Notes: generated by a model from the letters alone, not told the origin. 64,000 nucleotides of DNA from Phytobacter diazotrophicus (GCA_004346725.1 SMDE01000005.1:310001-374000); one strand, 5' to 3'; positions 9,095-20,784 are shown, counted from the first letter of the stretch. Made by a program: numbers and translations.

Positions 9095-10738
9095 ATGCGT
9101 CTGCTTTCCCCTTTCCTGCTAATCACCGCGAGCCTGTGGGCCGGTTTTGCGCACTCTGCTTCACCGCAGGCGGCGACTGCCGATATTCGCGACAGTGGCT
9201 TCGTTTATTGCGTCAACGGGCAAGTGAGCACATTTAATCCACAGAAAGCGGGCAGCGGCCTGATTGTCGATACGCTGGCAGCGCAACTTTATGACCGCCT
9301 GCTGGACGTTGACCCCTATACCTACCGCCTGGTGCCCGAACTGGCGGAAAGCTGGGAAGTGATGGATAACGGTGCGACCTACCGCTTCCACCTGCGTGAT
9401 GGCGTTGCTTTCCAGACGACGCAGTGGTTCAAGCCCAAACGTAATTTCAACGCAGACGACGTCGTTTTTACCTTTCAGCGCATTTTTGATCGCGACAACC
9501 CCTGGCATAACGTTAACGGCACCAACTTCCCATATTTCGACAGTCTGCAATTCGCTGATTCTGTGCAAAGCGTGCGTAAGCTCGATAGCCACACCGTCGA
9601 GTTTCGTCTGCGCCAGCCAGACGCCTCCTTCTTATGGCATCTGGCGACCCACTACGCCTCGGTGATGTCTGCGGAGTATGCGGCAATGCTGGCAAAATCC
9701 GACCGTCAGGAACTTCTTGATCGCCAGCCCGTCGGCACCGGTCCGTTCCAGTTAGCAGAGTACCGCGCCGGGCAGTATGTCAGGTTACAACGTCACGCCC
9801 ATTTTTGGCGTGGCACACCGCTGATGCCACAAGTGGTGGTGGATCTGGGTTCCGGTGGTACAGGCCGACTCTCGAAATTATTGACCGGTGAGTGCGATGT
9901 GCTGGCCTGGCCTGCCGCGAGTCAGTTAACCATTTTGCGTGACGACCCGCGCCTGCGCCTGACCCTGCGTCCGGGTATGAATATCGCCTATCTGGCGTTT
10001 AATACTGATAAAGCGCCGCTCAATAACCCGGAAGTTCGCCATGCGCTGGCCTTATCGATTAACAACCAGCGCCTGATGCAGTCCATCTATTACGGCACGG
10101 CTGAAACGGCGGCATCGATTTTACCACGCGCGTCCTGGGCTTATGACGGTGAAGCCAGGGTTACCGAATACGATCCGGAGAAAGCGCGAAAGCGTCTTAA
10201 AGAGTTGGGGCTGGAAAACCTGACGCTGCATTTATGGGTGCCGACCACCTCGCAGGCCTGGAACCCCAGTCCGCTCAAAACAGCAGAACTGATTCAGGCC
10301 GATATGGCGCAGGTTGGCGTGAAGGTGGTGATTGTTCCCGTTGAAGGCCGTTTCCAGGAGGCGCGTCTGATGGACATGAACCATGACCTCACCCTCTCTG
10401 GCTGGGCAACCGACAGTAATGATCCGGACAGTTTCTTTCGTCCGTTATTGAGCTGCGCGGCTATCGATTCCCAAACCAATTTCGCCCACTGGTGTAACCG
10501 CGAATTTGACAGCGTCCTGCAAAAAGCGCTGGCGTCGCAGCAGCTTGCCTCGCGCATTGATGCCTACGATGAGGCGCAAAATATTCTGGCGCAGGAACTG
10601 CCGGTACTGCCGCTCGCCTCATCGCTTCGTCTGCAGGCCTATCGCTACGATATTAAAGGGCTGGTGCTGAGCCCGTTTGGCAGCGCCTCGTTTGCCGGGG
10701 TGACGCGGGAAAAAGAAGAAGAGGTGAAAAAACCATGA
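9095..10738 (+). CDS. sapA: periplasmic substrate-binding protein of the Sap transporter
   Basis: The protein has 547 residues, the same as E. coli SapA. A signal peptide (about 1-21, ending AHS-A) precedes a family-5 solute-binding domain ([20 protein letters not shown]). In Salmonella and Haemophilus, SapA binds cationic antimicrobial peptides and haem; in E. coli its role is less clear. It is first in sapABCDF, and its stop overlaps the sapB ATG. Confidence 0.97.
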   Translation: MRLLSPFLLITASLWAGFAHSASPQAATADIRDSGFVYCVNGQVSTFNPQKAGSGLIVDTLAAQLYDRLLDVDPYTYRLVPELAESWEVMDNGATYRFHLRDGVAFQTTQWFKPKRNFNADDVVFTFQRIFDRDNPWHNVNGTNFPYFDSLQFADSVQSVRKLDSHTVEFRLRQPDASFLWHLATHYASVMSAEYAAMLAKSDRQELLDRQPVGTGPFQLAEYRAGQYVRLQRHAHFWRGTPLMPQVVVDLGSGGTGRLSKLLTGECDVLAWPAASQLTILRDDPRLRLTLRPGMNIAYLAFNTDKAPLNNPEVRHALALSINNQRLMQSIYYGTAETAASILPRASWAYDGEARVTEYDPEKARKRLKELGLENLTLHLWVPTTSQAWNPSPLKTAELIQADMAQVGVKVVIVPVEGRFQEARLMDMNHDLTLSGWATDSNDPDSFFRPLLSCAAIDSQTNFAHWCNREFDSVLQKALASQQLASRIDAYDEAQNILAQELPVLPLASSLRLQAYRYDIKGLVLSPFGSASFAGVTREKEEEVKKP

Positions 10739-11700
10739 TCATTTTTACCTTACGCCGCCTGTTGCTCCTGCTGGTGACGCTCTTTCTGCTGACTTTTATC
10801 GGCTTTAGTTTGAGCTATTTCACCCCCCATGCGCCATTGCAGGGCGCCTCGCTGTGGAACGCCTGGGTTTTTTGGTTTAACGGGCTACTGCACTGGGATT
10901 TTGGCGTGTCGAGCATCAATGGTCAGTTGATTTCTGAACAACTGAAAGAGGTTTTCCCGGCAACCATGGAACTGTGCATCCTCGCCTTTGGCTTTGCCTT
11001 GCTGGTGGGTATTCCCATAGGCATGATGGCAGGCATTATGCGAAATAAGTGGCAGGATAAATTGATAAGCGCCATCGCCCTGCTCGGCTTCTCCATTCCT
11101 GTATTCTGGCTGGCGCTGCTCTTAACACTGTTCTTTTCCCTGACTCTGGGCTGGCTGCCGGTTTCTGGCCGCTTCGATCTACTCTACGAAGTAAAGTCTG
11201 TTACCGGGTTCGCTATCCTCGATGCATGGCTTTCTGATTCGCCGTGGCGTGACGAGATGATTATCAGCGCCATCCGTCATATGGTGTTGCCGGTTCTGAC
11301 ACTCGCGGTTGCTCCAACCACCGAAGTCATCCGTTTGATGCGTATCAGCACCATCGACGTTTTCGACAAAAATTATATTAAGGCCGCCGCCACGCGTGGT
11401 ATGTCACGCCTGACTATTTTGCGCCGCCACGTTCTGCATAATGCCCTGCCGCCGGTCATCCCACGCCTGGGATTGCAGTTTTCGACCATGCTGACGCTGG
11501 CGATGATTACCGAAATGGTGTTCAGTTGGCCAGGCCTGGGGCGCTGGGTCATCAACGCAATCCGCCAGCAAGATTATGCGGCAATTTCTGCCGGGGTAAT
11601 GGTGATAGGCTCACTGGTTATCATCGTGAACGTGCTTTCTGACATTCTGGGCGCACTGGCGAACCCGTTGAAACATAAGGAATGGTATGCCTTACGATAG
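10735..11700 (+). CDS. sapB: Sap ABC transporter permease
   Basis: This 321-residue polytopic membrane protein is of the DppB/OppB permease type. The EAA loop region ([20 protein letters not shown]) contacts the ATPases. SapBCDF also exports putrescine in E. coli. It overlaps sapA by four bases and sapC by 14. Confidence 0.97.
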   Translation: MIIFTLRRLLLLLVTLFLLTFIGFSLSYFTPHAPLQGASLWNAWVFWFNGLLHWDFGVSSINGQLISEQLKEVFPATMELCILAFGFALLVGIPIGMMAGIMRNKWQDKLISAIALLGFSIPVFWLALLLTLFFSLTLGWLPVSGRFDLLYEVKSVTGFAILDAWLSDSPWRDEMIISAIRHMVLPVLTLAVAPTTEVIRLMRISTIDVFDKNYIKAAATRGMSRLTILRRHVLHNALPPVIPRLGLQFSTMLTLAMITEMVFSWPGLGRWVINAIRQQDYAAISAGVMVIGSLVIIVNVLSDILGALANPLKHKEWYALR

Positions 11701-12577
11701 CGTCTATAGCGAAAAGCGCCCGCCCAGCACCCTGCTCACCGCGTGGCGAAAATTCTATGGCGACACGCCGGCAATGATCGGCCTGTACGGCTGTGCGGCG
11801 CTGGCGGTGTTATGCGTGTTCGGTGGCTGGTTCGCGCCCTACGGCATTGATCAGCAATTTTTGGGCTACCAATTGTTGCCGCCGTCCTGGTCACGCTATG
11901 GCGAGGTCTCTTTCTTTCTCGGCACCGATGACCTGGGGCGCGATGTGTTAAGCCGTTTACTGAGCGGCGCGGCCCCCACTGTCGGGGGCGCGTTTGTGGT
12001 GACGCTCGCCGCCACGCTCGTTGGGCTGGTGTTGGGCGTCTTCGCCGGGGCGACCCATGGTCTGCGCTCAGCGGTACTCAACCATATTCTCGACACCCTG
12101 CTCTCTATTCCGTCGCTGCTGTTGGCCATCATTGTGGTGGCCTTCGCCGGGCCGCACCTTTCTCATGCCATGTTTGCCGTCTGGCTGGCGCTCTTGCCGC
12201 GCATGGTGAGGTCGGTTTACAGCCTGGTGCATGATGAACTGGAAAAAGAGTACGTTATTGCCGCCCGTCTTGATGGCGCATCCACGCTGAATATTCTGTG
12301 GTTTGCCGTGCTGCCAAACATGACCGCCGGGCTGGTCACCGAAATTACCCGTTCGCTGTCGATGGCCATTCTGGATATCGCGGCGCTGGGCTTCCTCGAT
12401 TTAGGCGCACAGCTCCCTTCCCCGGAATGGGGCGCCATGCTCGGTGATGCACTGGAACTCATTTATGTTGCCCCCTGGACAGTAATGCTACCGGGTGCTG
12501 CAATTATGTTGAGCGTCTTGTTAGTCAATCTGCTGGGCGATGGTATTCGCCGCGCGATTAATGCGGGGGTGGAATAA
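11687..12577 (+). CDS. sapC: Sap ABC transporter permease
   Basis: This 296-residue permease is of the DppC/OppC type. The start [13 protein letters not shown] is shared with E. coli SapC and lies inside the end of sapB. The EAA motif region is [17 protein letters not shown]. It pairs with SapB to form the membrane channel. It ends one base into the sapD start. Confidence 0.97.
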   Translation: MPYDSVYSEKRPPSTLLTAWRKFYGDTPAMIGLYGCAALAVLCVFGGWFAPYGIDQQFLGYQLLPPSWSRYGEVSFFLGTDDLGRDVLSRLLSGAAPTVGGAFVVTLAATLVGLVLGVFAGATHGLRSAVLNHILDTLLSIPSLLLAIIVVAFAGPHLSHAMFAVWLALLPRMVRSVYSLVHDELEKEYVIAARLDGASTLNILWFAVLPNMTAGLVTEITRSLSMAILDIAALGFLDLGAQLPSPEWGAMLGDALELIYVAPWTVMLPGAAIMLSVLLVNLLGDGIRRAINAGVE

Positions 12578-13569
12578 TGCCACTGCTGGATATTCGCAAT
12601 CTGACCATTGAAGTGAAGACCGGTGACGATTGGGTTAAGGCCGTTGACCGGGTCAGTCTGACGCTGGCCGAAGGGGAAATCCGCGGTCTGGTGGGTGAAT
12701 CCGGTTCCGGTAAGAGCCTTATCGCCAAAGCCATTTGCGGGGTGACGAAAGAGAACTGGCGGGTGACCGCCGACCGTATGCGTTTTGATGATATCGATCT
12801 GATGCGGCTTTCCGCGCGCGAGCGGCGCAAGCTGCTTGGCCATAACGTCTCCATGATTTTTCAGGAGCCGCAGTCGTGTCTCGACCCGTCTGAACGAATT
12901 GGCAAACAGTTGATGCAAAATATCCCCGGCTGGACGTGGAAAGGCGGCTTCTTCCGTCGTTTTGGCTGGCGCAAACAGCGCGCTATTGAGCTGCTGCACC
13001 GTGTGGGCATTAAAGATCATAAAGACGCGATGCGCAGCTTCCCCTATGAGCTGACCGAAGGGGAATGCCAGAAAGTGATGATCGCTATCGCACTGGCCAA
13101 CCAACCACGCCTGCTGATTGCCGATGAACCGACAAACGCCATGGAGCCGACAACACAGGCACAAATCTTCCGTCTGTTAACTCGACTAAACCAGAACAAC
13201 AACACTACCATTTTGTTGATCAGTCATGACTTGCAGATGCTGAGCAAATGGGCCGACCGCATTAACGTCATGTACTGTGGGCAAACCGTGGAGACCGCAC
13301 CAAGCGAAGAACTGGTGACGACACCGCATCATCCCTATACCCAGGCGTTGATTCGCGCCATTCCTGATTTTGGCAGTGCCATGCCGCATAAAAGCCGCCT
13401 GAACACCATGCCGGGTGCCATTCCGTTGCTCGAACATCTGCCGATCGGCTGTCGCCTTGGGCCGCGCTGTCCTTATGCCCAGCGCAAATGTGTAGAAAGA
13501 CCGCGTCTGAGTGGTGCGAAAAACCATCTGTATGCCTGTCATTTCCCGTTGAATATGGAGAGAGAGTGA
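12577..13569 (+). CDS. sapD: Sap ABC transporter ATPase
   Basis: The protein has 330 residues. It carries Walker A GESGSGKS, a signature-like LTEGECQKV in place of the canonical LSGGQ (as in E. coli SapD), and Walker B LLIADEPT. The C-terminal oligopeptide-transporter region has the cysteine motif [14 protein letters not shown]. It powers the SapBC channel; SapD also binds ATP to support Trk potassium uptake in E. coli. Confidence 0.97.
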   Translation: MPLLDIRNLTIEVKTGDDWVKAVDRVSLTLAEGEIRGLVGESGSGKSLIAKAICGVTKENWRVTADRMRFDDIDLMRLSARERRKLLGHNVSMIFQEPQSCLDPSERIGKQLMQNIPGWTWKGGFFRRFGWRKQRAIELLHRVGIKDHKDAMRSFPYELTEGECQKVMIAIALANQPRLLIADEPTNAMEPTTQAQIFRLLTRLNQNNNTTILLISHDLQMLSKWADRINVMYCGQTVETAPSEELVTTPHHPYTQALIRAIPDFGSAMPHKSRLNTMPGAIPLLEHLPIGCRLGPRCPYAQRKCVERPRLSGAKNHLYACHFPLNMERE

Positions 13570-13570
13570 G

Positions 13571-14377
13571 ATGGTTGAAACGCTACTCGAAGTGCGCAAT
13601 CTAAGTAAGACGTTCCGCTATCGTACCGGGTGGTTTCGTCCACAAACCGTGGAAGCGGTTAAATCGCTCAGTTTTACCCTGCGTGAGAAGCAAACGCTGG
13701 CCATTATCGGCGAGAATGGCTCTGGCAAATCGACCCTGGCAAAGATGCTGGCAGGCATGGTGGAACCGTCCACCGGTGAGTTACTGATTGACGATCATCC
13801 TCTGCATTACGGCGACTATTCATTTCGTAGTCAACGTATCCGCATGATTTTCCAGGACCCGTCGACCTCGCTAAACCCGCGTCAGCGCATCTCGCAGATC
13901 CTCGATTTCCCGCTACGTCTGAACACAGACCTGGAGCCGGAGGCGCGGCAAAAACGCATCTATGAAACGTTGCGCATGGTTGGCCTGCTGCCCGATCACG
14001 CCAGTTACTATCCTTACATGTTCGCGCCGGGGCAAAAACAGCGTCTGGGGCTGGCTCGCGCCTTAATATTGCGCCCGAAGGTGATTATTGCCGACGAAGC
14101 GCTGGCGTCGCTGGATATGTCAATGCGCTCGCAACTGATTAACCTGATGCTGGAATTACAGGAAAAACAGGGTATTTCGTATATTTATGTGACCCAGCAT
14201 ATCGGTATGATGAAACATATTAGCGATCAGGTTCTGGTGATGCATCAGGGTGAAGTGGTTGAACGCGGGAGTACCGCGAGCGTGCTGGCTTCGCCGCTTC
14301 ACGATCTGACTAAACGCTTGATTGCCGGACATTTTGGCGAGGCGCTGACCGCCGATGCCTGGCGGCAGGATCGCTGA
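13571..14377 (+). CDS. sapF: Sap ABC transporter ATPase
   Basis: The protein has 268 residues. Walker A GENGSGKS and Walker B VIIADEAL are present, but the signature is degenerate (FAPGQKQRL rather than LSGGQ), as in other SapF proteins. It is the second ATPase of the Sap complex and the last gene of the operon. A GC-rich hairpin follows. Confidence 0.97.
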   Translation: MVETLLEVRNLSKTFRYRTGWFRPQTVEAVKSLSFTLREKQTLAIIGENGSGKSTLAKMLAGMVEPSTGELLIDDHPLHYGDYSFRSQRIRMIFQDPSTSLNPRQRISQILDFPLRLNTDLEPEARQKRIYETLRMVGLLPDHASYYPYMFAPGQKQRLGLARALILRPKVIIADEALASLDMSMRSQLINLMLELQEKQGISYIYVTQHIGMMKHISDQVLVMHQGEVVERGSTASVLASPLHDLTKRLIAGHFGEALTADAWRQDR

Positions 14378-14386
14378 TACTGCATA

Positions 14387-14403
14387 GGGCGCTCTTCGCG
14401 CCC
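14387..14403 (+). terminator. hairpin after sapF
   Basis: GGGCGC/GCGCCC with a TCTTC loop lies ten bases past the sapF stop. No T-tract follows, so it may be a 3'-end stabiliser rather than an intrinsic terminator. Confidence 0.45.
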
Positions 14404-14557
14404 GGCAAATAGCACCATGATGATTTTCATTTGACGCTATTGGTTATTTGCCCGGATTTTATCAGGTAAATATGTCTGACCATCTTTATTAGTCTGAAAG
14501 AGGTTGAGCAGCGTTATCGGCCCGTCCCGGCGAGTCGATTTTTCCACTGTCGTAGCA

Positions 14558-15739
14558 TCACTGGTAATTGGCCAGGATTTCTACCAGGCCATTCGCCGGC
14601 CCGGGTTGTACTGTACCCGTTGTGCGAATATAGCGGGCAGCCATTTTTATCGTACCGTCCCCCGACACGGCATTACTGCCTGTGGCGTAAGGCCCGGCGG
14701 CAAAATTACTGCTTATGCTACTCGCATTGGTCGGCGTATCGAGCTGTACCGGTTTCGCTGGTGTCTGACCCTGGCTGCCGTAATCTCCCCAGGCAAGTTG
14801 AATACCTACCCCCTGCGCCCCGGAGCCGTCGAGTTTGAAAATGCCTTTAGAGGCATTCACCACACCATCACGCGGCTTAACGGTGACCATCACGGCACTG
14901 TTTCTTGTCACAGTCGTAGGGCTGGAAGGGTTTGAATAATAGCCCCAGGCATCCGGGCAACGTAACTGAAAACTGGCATCCACCCATGCGGTGCCATATC
15001 CCTCGGCAGAATTCGCCGGGATATTACGCTTGCCCATTTGTACGGTTTTTGACGCATCGACAAATTCACAGGTACCGGAATAGACAGAAGTCGTAATTAG
15101 CGGAAATTTAATGATGTCGGTTAGACATAACCTTGGATTGGTTCCTGTTGCATAGGAACTGCAACGATCTATCACATCTCCAGCCGAACTAGCCCCAACC
15201 CCCTGAGCTATGGTAGGCCCCTCGATGTTAAGCAAACCAGATGGCAGGGAATCTGCTGAGGCCGAGTAACGCCATAAACGCACGTCTACCCATACATGGA
15301 CGTTAGTTGTGTTTACATTTGCTATATATTTAGTCAGCGCGGTTGGTGTTATTGGACTTCCTTTGGATTCTGAACTGGGATCTGCATCATTATAGGAGAT
15401 ACCAATACCGTCAACCGACGTTTTGTAAATTCGATAATTCGCATATTGTCCGGAACAAACTTCATTTGCTGAACTCGATGACCTATCGATAAGTGTATAA
15501 TAGGTTACCTTTCCGCTTCCAGAAGTTTTTGTTACAACAGTCCCCCCCATATTAACCGAATTAACACTACCTATCATTGCGCAATTCGACAAGCCACTCC
15601 CCAGAGTGGCTTTATTTGTGAGGTTTACACTGTAAGGTCTAATCACAGTGCCATCCACACTAATATTAATATTTTCCGCATGAACTGTTTTACCGCCTAA
15701 TATCAGCATCACACTCATTACCGCCAAAATTTTCCGCAT
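14558..15739 (-). CDS. orphan fimbrial tip adhesin-like protein
   Basis: The protein has 393 residues with a signal peptide (about 1-21, ending VHA-E). The layout fits a two-domain chaperone-usher adhesin. The N-terminal half (about 22-215) is unrecognised, with cysteines around CAMIG, VCSGQY, RCSSY and RLCLT that could form disulfides. The C-terminal pilin-like half (about 220-393) has the cysteine pair GTCEF/LRCPDAWG, KPRDGV, GVGIQLAWGD and a final strand VEILANYQ. No chaperone, usher or major pilin lies nearby. Base composition is lower in GC than the flanking sap and fabI genes, suggesting acquisition. The family call is moderate; the ligand is unknown. Confidence 0.7.
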   Translation of the reverse strand: MRKILAVMSVMLILGGKTVHAENINISVDGTVIRPYSVNLTNKATLGSGLSNCAMIGSVNSVNMGGTVVTKTSGSGKVTYYTLIDRSSSSANEVCSGQYANYRIYKTSVDGIGISYNDADPSSESKGSPITPTALTKYIANVNTTNVHVWVDVRLWRYSASADSLPSGLLNIEGPTIAQGVGASSAGDVIDRCSSYATGTNPRLCLTDIIKFPLITTSVYSGTCEFVDASKTVQMGKRNIPANSAEGYGTAWVDASFQLRCPDAWGYYSNPSSPTTVTRNSAVMVTVKPRDGVVNASKGIFKLDGSGAQGVGIQLAWGDYGSQGQTPAKPVQLDTPTNASSISSNFAAGPYATGSNAVSGDGTIKMAARYIRTTGTVQPGPANGLVEILANYQ

Positions 15740-16505
15740 TGAGAACTCCTTGCCAGCTACTATCCATTGAGGAAAATATACAATAGTTCATCATGGATAG
15801 ATATTAGATCTCTCCAGAATAATGGTTCACAAGCCAAAAAAATTGCCTTTTTAATTAGTTTTTTATATAAAACCAAATGATATGATTCACATGAAAAATA
15901 TATCAACCAGAGATTTAACCAGGAATTATCAAAAATATTGTTTTTTGATTATGACAACCATTAAAACACTCTTTATGTAAAGGTATGTTTCTTCCTCTGG
16001 CGCTGGCGGATAATCTTAACCAGACATATTGATTCAAGACAGTCCATTTTCGACTGATTCCATTCAAATATCGCAAACCTGAATTGATATATGAGTTAGA
16101 ATATACTTATAGCCTGATGGCATTTCCCCTGGGTAAATCTCATCACGAAAATAGCATTCTTGATTAATTAAAAGTGATACTTATCCTAATAATATCATTG
16201 TCATTTAAAATGAATACGGCCAGATATCACCCAGATGCCCCGTTCGTATTGCTCCGCTTATATCCCCTCTTTCCCGCTGGTTGGATGACCCGAAATGGCA
16301 GACTGATGATATACTTTTGCGGTATCGAACTGTTAATGAGTCAGTCTGAAACAATCCTCTGGCGCGCTCTGGCATCACGGAAAAAACGTGACACCGACAG
16401 CGGCTGCTGGGATAATTCGATTTCGTTTTGATTTATGTTGAAATGGCAATCATAACCTATTGATTGTTAAAGTAAATAAAAGCAATGACTATAAGGATTA
16501 AAGCT
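15740..16505. other. AT-rich intergenic region upstream of fabI
   Basis: About 765 bases without a supported gene. An 8-bp inverted repeat CTATCCAT/ATGGATAG (15760-15767 and 15793-15800) lies just upstream of the adhesin gene and may be an operator. An 85-codon frame at 16174-16431 has no ribosome-binding site or family resemblance and is not called. The final 60 bases should contain the fabI promoter. E. coli has ycjD in the equivalent place; it is not seen here. Confidence 0.6.
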
Positions 16506-17294
16506 ATGGGTTTTCTTACCGGTAAGCGCATTCTGGTAACGGGTGTTGCCAGCAAACTTTCCATCGCCTACGGTATCGCGCAAGCTATGCACCGCGAAGG
16601 CGCTGAACTGGCGTTCACTTATCAGAACGACAAACTGAAAGGCCGTGTGGAAGAGTTTGCCGCTCAACTGGGTTCCAGCATCGTACTGCCGTGTGACGTT
16701 GCGGAAGATGCCAGCATCGAAGCCCTGTTCAGTGAACTGGTTAAAATATGGCCGAAATTTGACGGTTTCGTTCACTCCATCGGTTTTGCGCCGGGCGACC
16801 AGTTGGACGGTGACTACGTAAATGCCGTAACCCGCGATGGCTTCAAAATCGCACATGACATCAGCTCCTACAGCTTTGTGGCACTGGCTAAGTCCTGCCG
16901 CGAAATGCTGAACCCAGGCTCCGCACTGCTGACGCTGTCTTACCTGGGCGCAGAACGTGCTATTCCTAACTACAACGTTATGGGTCTGGCAAAAGCCTCT
17001 CTGGAAGCGAACGTTCGTTACATGGCGAACGCGATGGGTCCGGAAGGTGTTCGTGTTAACGGTATCTCTGCTGGCCCGATCCGCACCCTCGCGGCGTCTG
17101 GTATCAAAGATTTCCGTAAAATGCTCTCTCACTGCGAAGCAGTTACCCCAATTCGCCGCACCGTTACCATTGAAGATGTCGGTAACACCGCTGCGTTCCT
17201 GTGTTCTGACCTGTCCGCAGGTATTTCCGGTGAAGTTGTTCACGTTGATGGCGGTTTCAACATCGCTGCAATGAATGAGCTGGAACTGAAATAA
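16506..17294 (+). CDS. fabI: enoyl-[acyl-carrier-protein] reductase (NADH)
   Basis: The protein has 262 residues from ATG 16506 (AAGGATTAAAGCT ahead), which matches E. coli Fab[20 protein letters not shown]. It is a short-chain dehydrogenase that catalyses the last step of each fatty-acid elongation cycle. The catalytic residues Y146, Y156 and K163 are present. The triclosan-contact residue G93 in [10 protein letters not shown] is wild type, so no target-based resistance is visible. Confidence 0.98.
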   Translation: MGFLTGKRILVTGVASKLSIAYGIAQAMHREGAELAFTYQNDKLKGRVEEFAAQLGSSIVLPCDVAEDASIEALFSELVKIWPKFDGFVHSIGFAPGDQLDGDYVNAVTRDGFKIAHDISSYSFVALAKSCREMLNPGSALLTLSYLGAERAIPNYNVMGLAKASLEANVRYMANAMGPEGVRVNGISAGPIRTLAASGIKDFRKMLSHCEAVTPIRRTVTIEDVGNTAAFLCSDLSAGISGEVVHVDGGFNIAAMNELELK

Positions 17295-17301
17295 TCGCCC
17301 T

Positions 17302-17322
17302 CGCCCCCTGCCACAGGGGGCG
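17302..17322 (+). terminator. terminator after fabI
   Basis: A 9-bp GC-rich stem CGCCCCCTG/CAGGGGGCG with loop CCA is followed by an interrupted T stretch. It lies eight bases after the fabI stop. Confidence 0.75.
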
Positions 17323-17536
17323 CATTTCATTACACCTTTTCCCCTTTGTATTCCCGCTTGTCCCCCACATCCTGCTGTCTGTGCGCTTTAACGTTATATA
17401 TATCTTTCTGATATTTATTATCACGTAACATTCTTTCATCCCTTCCACCGCTTACGCCAGGATAAAACAGCGAAAAAGATCCGCGTACCAGCATAACGAC
17501 GAGTCCGGATCGCCACTTTTAGACCAAGGAACGACC

Positions 17537-18694
17537 ATGGAACAACGCCGTGTTTCCGGCAAAAGCCACTGGTATCATGAAACCCAGTCGAGCGCCCGTC
17601 AGGCTCAGGCGCTACCCTTAGTTCCCGAAGCAGCCACTGTTGACGACCCGTTTCTGTTAAACCTCACCCTGCCCGATGCATTAATTCAGGCGTGCAACAG
17701 TTGGCTGACGCCAGCACGAACACTGTACAAATTCCTGTTTCCCCAGCGCGTAACGGTCAATCGCCTGCACACATTCAGCGCCTACGACCGCCTGAGTACT
17801 GCACTGACTGTCGCTCAGGTATATGGCGTGCAGCGCCTGTGTAATCACTATGCCGCACGTCTGGCCCCCCTTCCCGGCCCGGACTCTTCGCGGGAAAGCA
17901 ATCGACGTCTGGCGCAAATCACGCAATATGCCCGCCAGCTCGCGCTGTCACCTGGCGTTATTGACGCCCGTGCCCGCCAGCAGCTTGATGACGTGGGATT
18001 AACAGAATACGACATTATTTTGATGGGCCAGGTTATCGGTTTTATTGGTTTTCAGGCGCGCGCCATCGCCACTTTTCAGGCGCTACAGGGACAGCCTGTG
18101 CGCTGGATCCCCGGCATGGAAATGCAGCAAGAGGCCGAACATGCCTTGTTTGACGCAACGCAAGTACAGTGGACGCCAGGCATTGCGCCGGTGGATTTAC
18201 GCACCGCCAGCGCACGTCAGATGGAGTCACTTGCCAACTGGCAACCGTTGCCTGCTTTTCAGCTTCTCGCGCCCGTACTGGCGCATGAGTACCCCTCACT
18301 GGATGCGCTGGGTGAAATTTATAGCGGCGCGCTCACGGCGCTGGTGGACGACAACATTACACAACTGGTCACTCTCTACACTGCACGTATAAATGGTAGC
18401 GTAAATTGCTTTAGCGAAGCCTGGCAACGCTGGTACGGTGATGATGACCTTGCCGAAGCGGTGCGGAATGGTGATCGGGTACTGAAATGCCTCGGACAAA
18501 CTCGCGAGAAAGAAGGTGCCATTGTGCAAGCTGTTCAGATGTTGACCTGTGCGCCCGACCGTTTTAGCCCGGCGCATTTTGCTCAGTTGAAAGAGAATGG
18601 CATTAACGAAGCATCAGCCATTGGATTGCTTATCTGGTGCGCGTTATGCGGCTGGTTAAACCGTCTGAAAATTGCCTTCGGTGACATCGCCTGA
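17537..18694 (+). CDS. yciW: putative peroxidase YciW (CMD/AhpD-like domains)
   Basis: The protein has 385 residues. It shares with E. coli YciW the start MEQRRVSGKSHWYHETQSS, the block HTFSAYDRLSTALTVAQV, SSRESNRRLAQITQYARQLA and the ending LCGWLNRLKIA.G. YciW is predicted to be an alkylhydroperoxidase-like (carboxymuconolactone decarboxylase fold) protein, and it is under CysB control and linked to cysteine metabolism in E. coli. The middle and C-terminal parts diverge more than the N-terminal half. It sits between fabI and rnb as in E. coli. Confidence 0.88.
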   Translation: MEQRRVSGKSHWYHETQSSARQAQALPLVPEAATVDDPFLLNLTLPDALIQACNSWLTPARTLYKFLFPQRVTVNRLHTFSAYDRLSTALTVAQVYGVQRLCNHYAARLAPLPGPDSSRESNRRLAQITQYARQLALSPGVIDARARQQLDDVGLTEYDIILMGQVIGFIGFQARAIATFQALQGQPVRWIPGMEMQQEAEHALFDATQVQWTPGIAPVDLRTASARQMESLANWQPLPAFQLLAPVLAHEYPSLDALGEIYSGALTALVDDNITQLVTLYTARINGSVNCFSEAWQRWYGDDDLAEAVRNGDRVLKCLGQTREKEGAIVQAVQMLTCAPDRFSPAHFAQLKENGINEASAIGLLIWCALCGWLNRLKIAFGDIA

Positions 18695-18833
18695 TTCTGC
18701 TACAAGCGCCCTTACCCGGCATGTGGCTTTCTGCTAAGTCAGGGACGGGCATTTTGCTGAAACAGCGCTTGCTGCAACAGGCAGATTCGCGTAAAACTGT
18801 CAGCCGCTCTTTCAGCCACGAAAATACAAAATT

Positions 18834-20768
18834 ATGTTTCAGGACAACCCGCTGCTCGCGCAGCTAAAACAGCAACTTCATTCCCAAACACCCCGTGCGG
18901 AAGGTGTCGTTAAAGCCACGGAAAAAGGCTTTGGTTTCCTCGAAGTCGATGCGCAAAAAAGCTACTTTATTCCGCCGCCGCAGATGAAAAAAGTGATGCA
19001 CGGCGATCGAATTATCGCTGTGATCCACACAGAAAAGGAACGCGAATCCGCTGAACCTGAAGAGCTGGTTGAGCCGTTCCTGAGCCGTTTTGTTGGCCGG
19101 GTGCAGAAGAAAGATGACCGTCTTTCTATCGTTCCTGACCATCCGTTAATTAAAGATGTTATCCCCTGCCGCGCTGAACGTGGCGTGACGCACGATTTCA
19201 AAGATGGTGACTGGGCGGTTGCTGAAATGCGCCGTCATCCGCTCAAAGGCGATCGCAGCTTTTATGCTGAGCTGACGCAATTCATCACCTTCGGTGACGA
19301 CCATTTTGTGCCATGGTGGGTCACCCTGGCACGTCATAATCTTGAAAAAGAAGCACCAAATGGTGTTGCGACCGCCATGTTGGATGAAGGCCTTGAGCGT
19401 ATCGATCTGACCTCGCTGGATTTTGTTACCATCGACAGCGCCAGCACCGAAGATATGGACGATGCGCTGTATGTTGAAGAGACCGCCGAAGGCAAACTGC
19501 AACTGACCGTTGCGATTGCCGACCCAACCGCGTGGATCGCAGAAGGCAGCAAGTTGGACAACATCGCCAAAGTGCGTGCCTTTACCAACTACCTGCCGGG
19601 CTTCAACATCCCGATGCTGCCGCGTGAACTGTCTGATGACTTGTGTTCACTGCGCGCTAATGAAGTTCGCCCGGTACTGGCCTGCCGCATGACGCTGGAT
19701 GCGCAAGGCGCTATCGAAGACAATATCGAATTCTTCGCCGCGACGATTACGTCAAAAGCCAAACTGGTTTATGACGAGGTCTCTGACTGGCTGGAAAACA
19801 GCGGTAGCTGGCAGCCACAAAACGAGGCTATCGCTACTCAAATTCGTCTGCTGCAGCGCGTATGTCAGGCTCGTTCTCAGTGGCGCCAGACCCATGCGCT
19901 GGTGTTTAAAGACCGCCCAGACTATCGCTTTATTCTTGGCGAAAAAGGCGAAGTACTGGATATCGTTGCCGAGCCGCGTCGAATCGCAAACCGTATTGTG
20001 GAAGAGTCAATGATTGCCGCCAATATCTGCGCGGCTCGCGTACTGCGAGACAAGCTCGGTTTTGGCATTTATAACGTGCATTTGGGCTTTGACCCGGCGA
20101 ACAGTGAACAGCTTGCCACGCTACTGAAAGGCCACGGAATGCACGTGGATGCGGAAGAAGTGCTGACGCTGGATGGCTTCTGTAAGCTGCGTCGCGAGCT
20201 GGACGCACAGCCGTCCGGTTTCCTCGACAGTCGCATTCGCCGCTTCCAGTCCTTTGCGGAAATCAGCATCGATCCAGGTCCACATTTTGGTCTGGGTCTC
20301 GAAGCTTACGCCACCTGGACATCCCCTATTCGTAAGTATGGCGATATGATCAACCATCGCCTGCTGAAAGCGGTAATCAAAGGTGAAACCGCAGAACGTC
20401 CACAGGCCGAAGCTACCGTGCAGATGGCTGAGCGTCGTCGTCTTAATCGCATGGCGGAACGCGATGTTGGTGACTGGCTGTATGCCCGTTTCTTGCAGAA
20501 TAAAGCCGGTACCGAAACCCGATTTAGTGCCGAGATTATCGATATCAGCCGTGGCGGCATGCGTGTTCGTCTGGTGGATAACGGCGCCATTGCGTTTATC
20601 CCGGCACCGTTCCTGCATGCAGTACGCGATGAATTAGTATGCAGCCAGGAAACCGGGACCGTGCAAATTAAGGGCGAAACCGTTTATAAAGTGACTGACG
20701 TTATTGATGTCACAATTGCGGAAGTTCGTATGGAAACCCGTAGTATTATCGCGCGCCCAGCCGCCTGA
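18834..20768 (+). CDS. rnb: exoribonuclease II
   Basis: The protein has 644 residues, the same as E. coli RNase II. Two N-terminal cold-shock-like domains ([16 protein letters not shown]) precede the RNB catalytic domain. The metal-binding aspartates are in [19 protein letters not shown]-terminal S1 domain follows ([19 protein letters not shown]). It degrades single-stranded RNA 3' to 5' and is the main hydrolytic exonuclease for mRNA decay. Confidence 0.98.
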   Translation: MFQDNPLLAQLKQQLHSQTPRAEGVVKATEKGFGFLEVDAQKSYFIPPPQMKKVMHGDRIIAVIHTEKERESAEPEELVEPFLSRFVGRVQKKDDRLSIVPDHPLIKDVIPCRAERGVTHDFKDGDWAVAEMRRHPLKGDRSFYAELTQFITFGDDHFVPWWVTLARHNLEKEAPNGVATAMLDEGLERIDLTSLDFVTIDSASTEDMDDALYVEETAEGKLQLTVAIADPTAWIAEGSKLDNIAKVRAFTNYLPGFNIPMLPRELSDDLCSLRANEVRPVLACRMTLDAQGAIEDNIEFFAATITSKAKLVYDEVSDWLENSGSWQPQNEAIATQIRLLQRVCQARSQWRQTHALVFKDRPDYRFILGEKGEVLDIVAEPRRIANRIVEESMIAANICAARVLRDKLGFGIYNVHLGFDPANSEQLATLLKGHGMHVDAEEVLTLDGFCKLRRELDAQPSGFLDSRIRRFQSFAEISIDPGPHFGLGLEAYATWTSPIRKYGDMINHRLLKAVIKGETAERPQAEATVQMAERRRLNRMAERDVGDWLYARFLQNKAGTETRFSAEIIDISRGGMRVRLVDNGAIAFIPAPFLHAVRDELVCSQETGTVQIKGETVYKVTDVIDVTIAEVRMETRSIIARPAA

Positions 20769-20784
20769 TAAACCACGTTGTTTT

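Noticed and set aside
12931-13569. sapD/sapF signature motifs deviating from LSGGQ, first read as damaged ATPases
   Set aside because: The same deviations ([18 protein letters not shown]) are normal in SapD and SapF of E. coli.
16174-16431. 85-codon open frame upstream of fabI
   Set aside because: No ribosome-binding site, no recognisable domain, odd composition, and it lies in an AT-rich spacer where chance frames are common.
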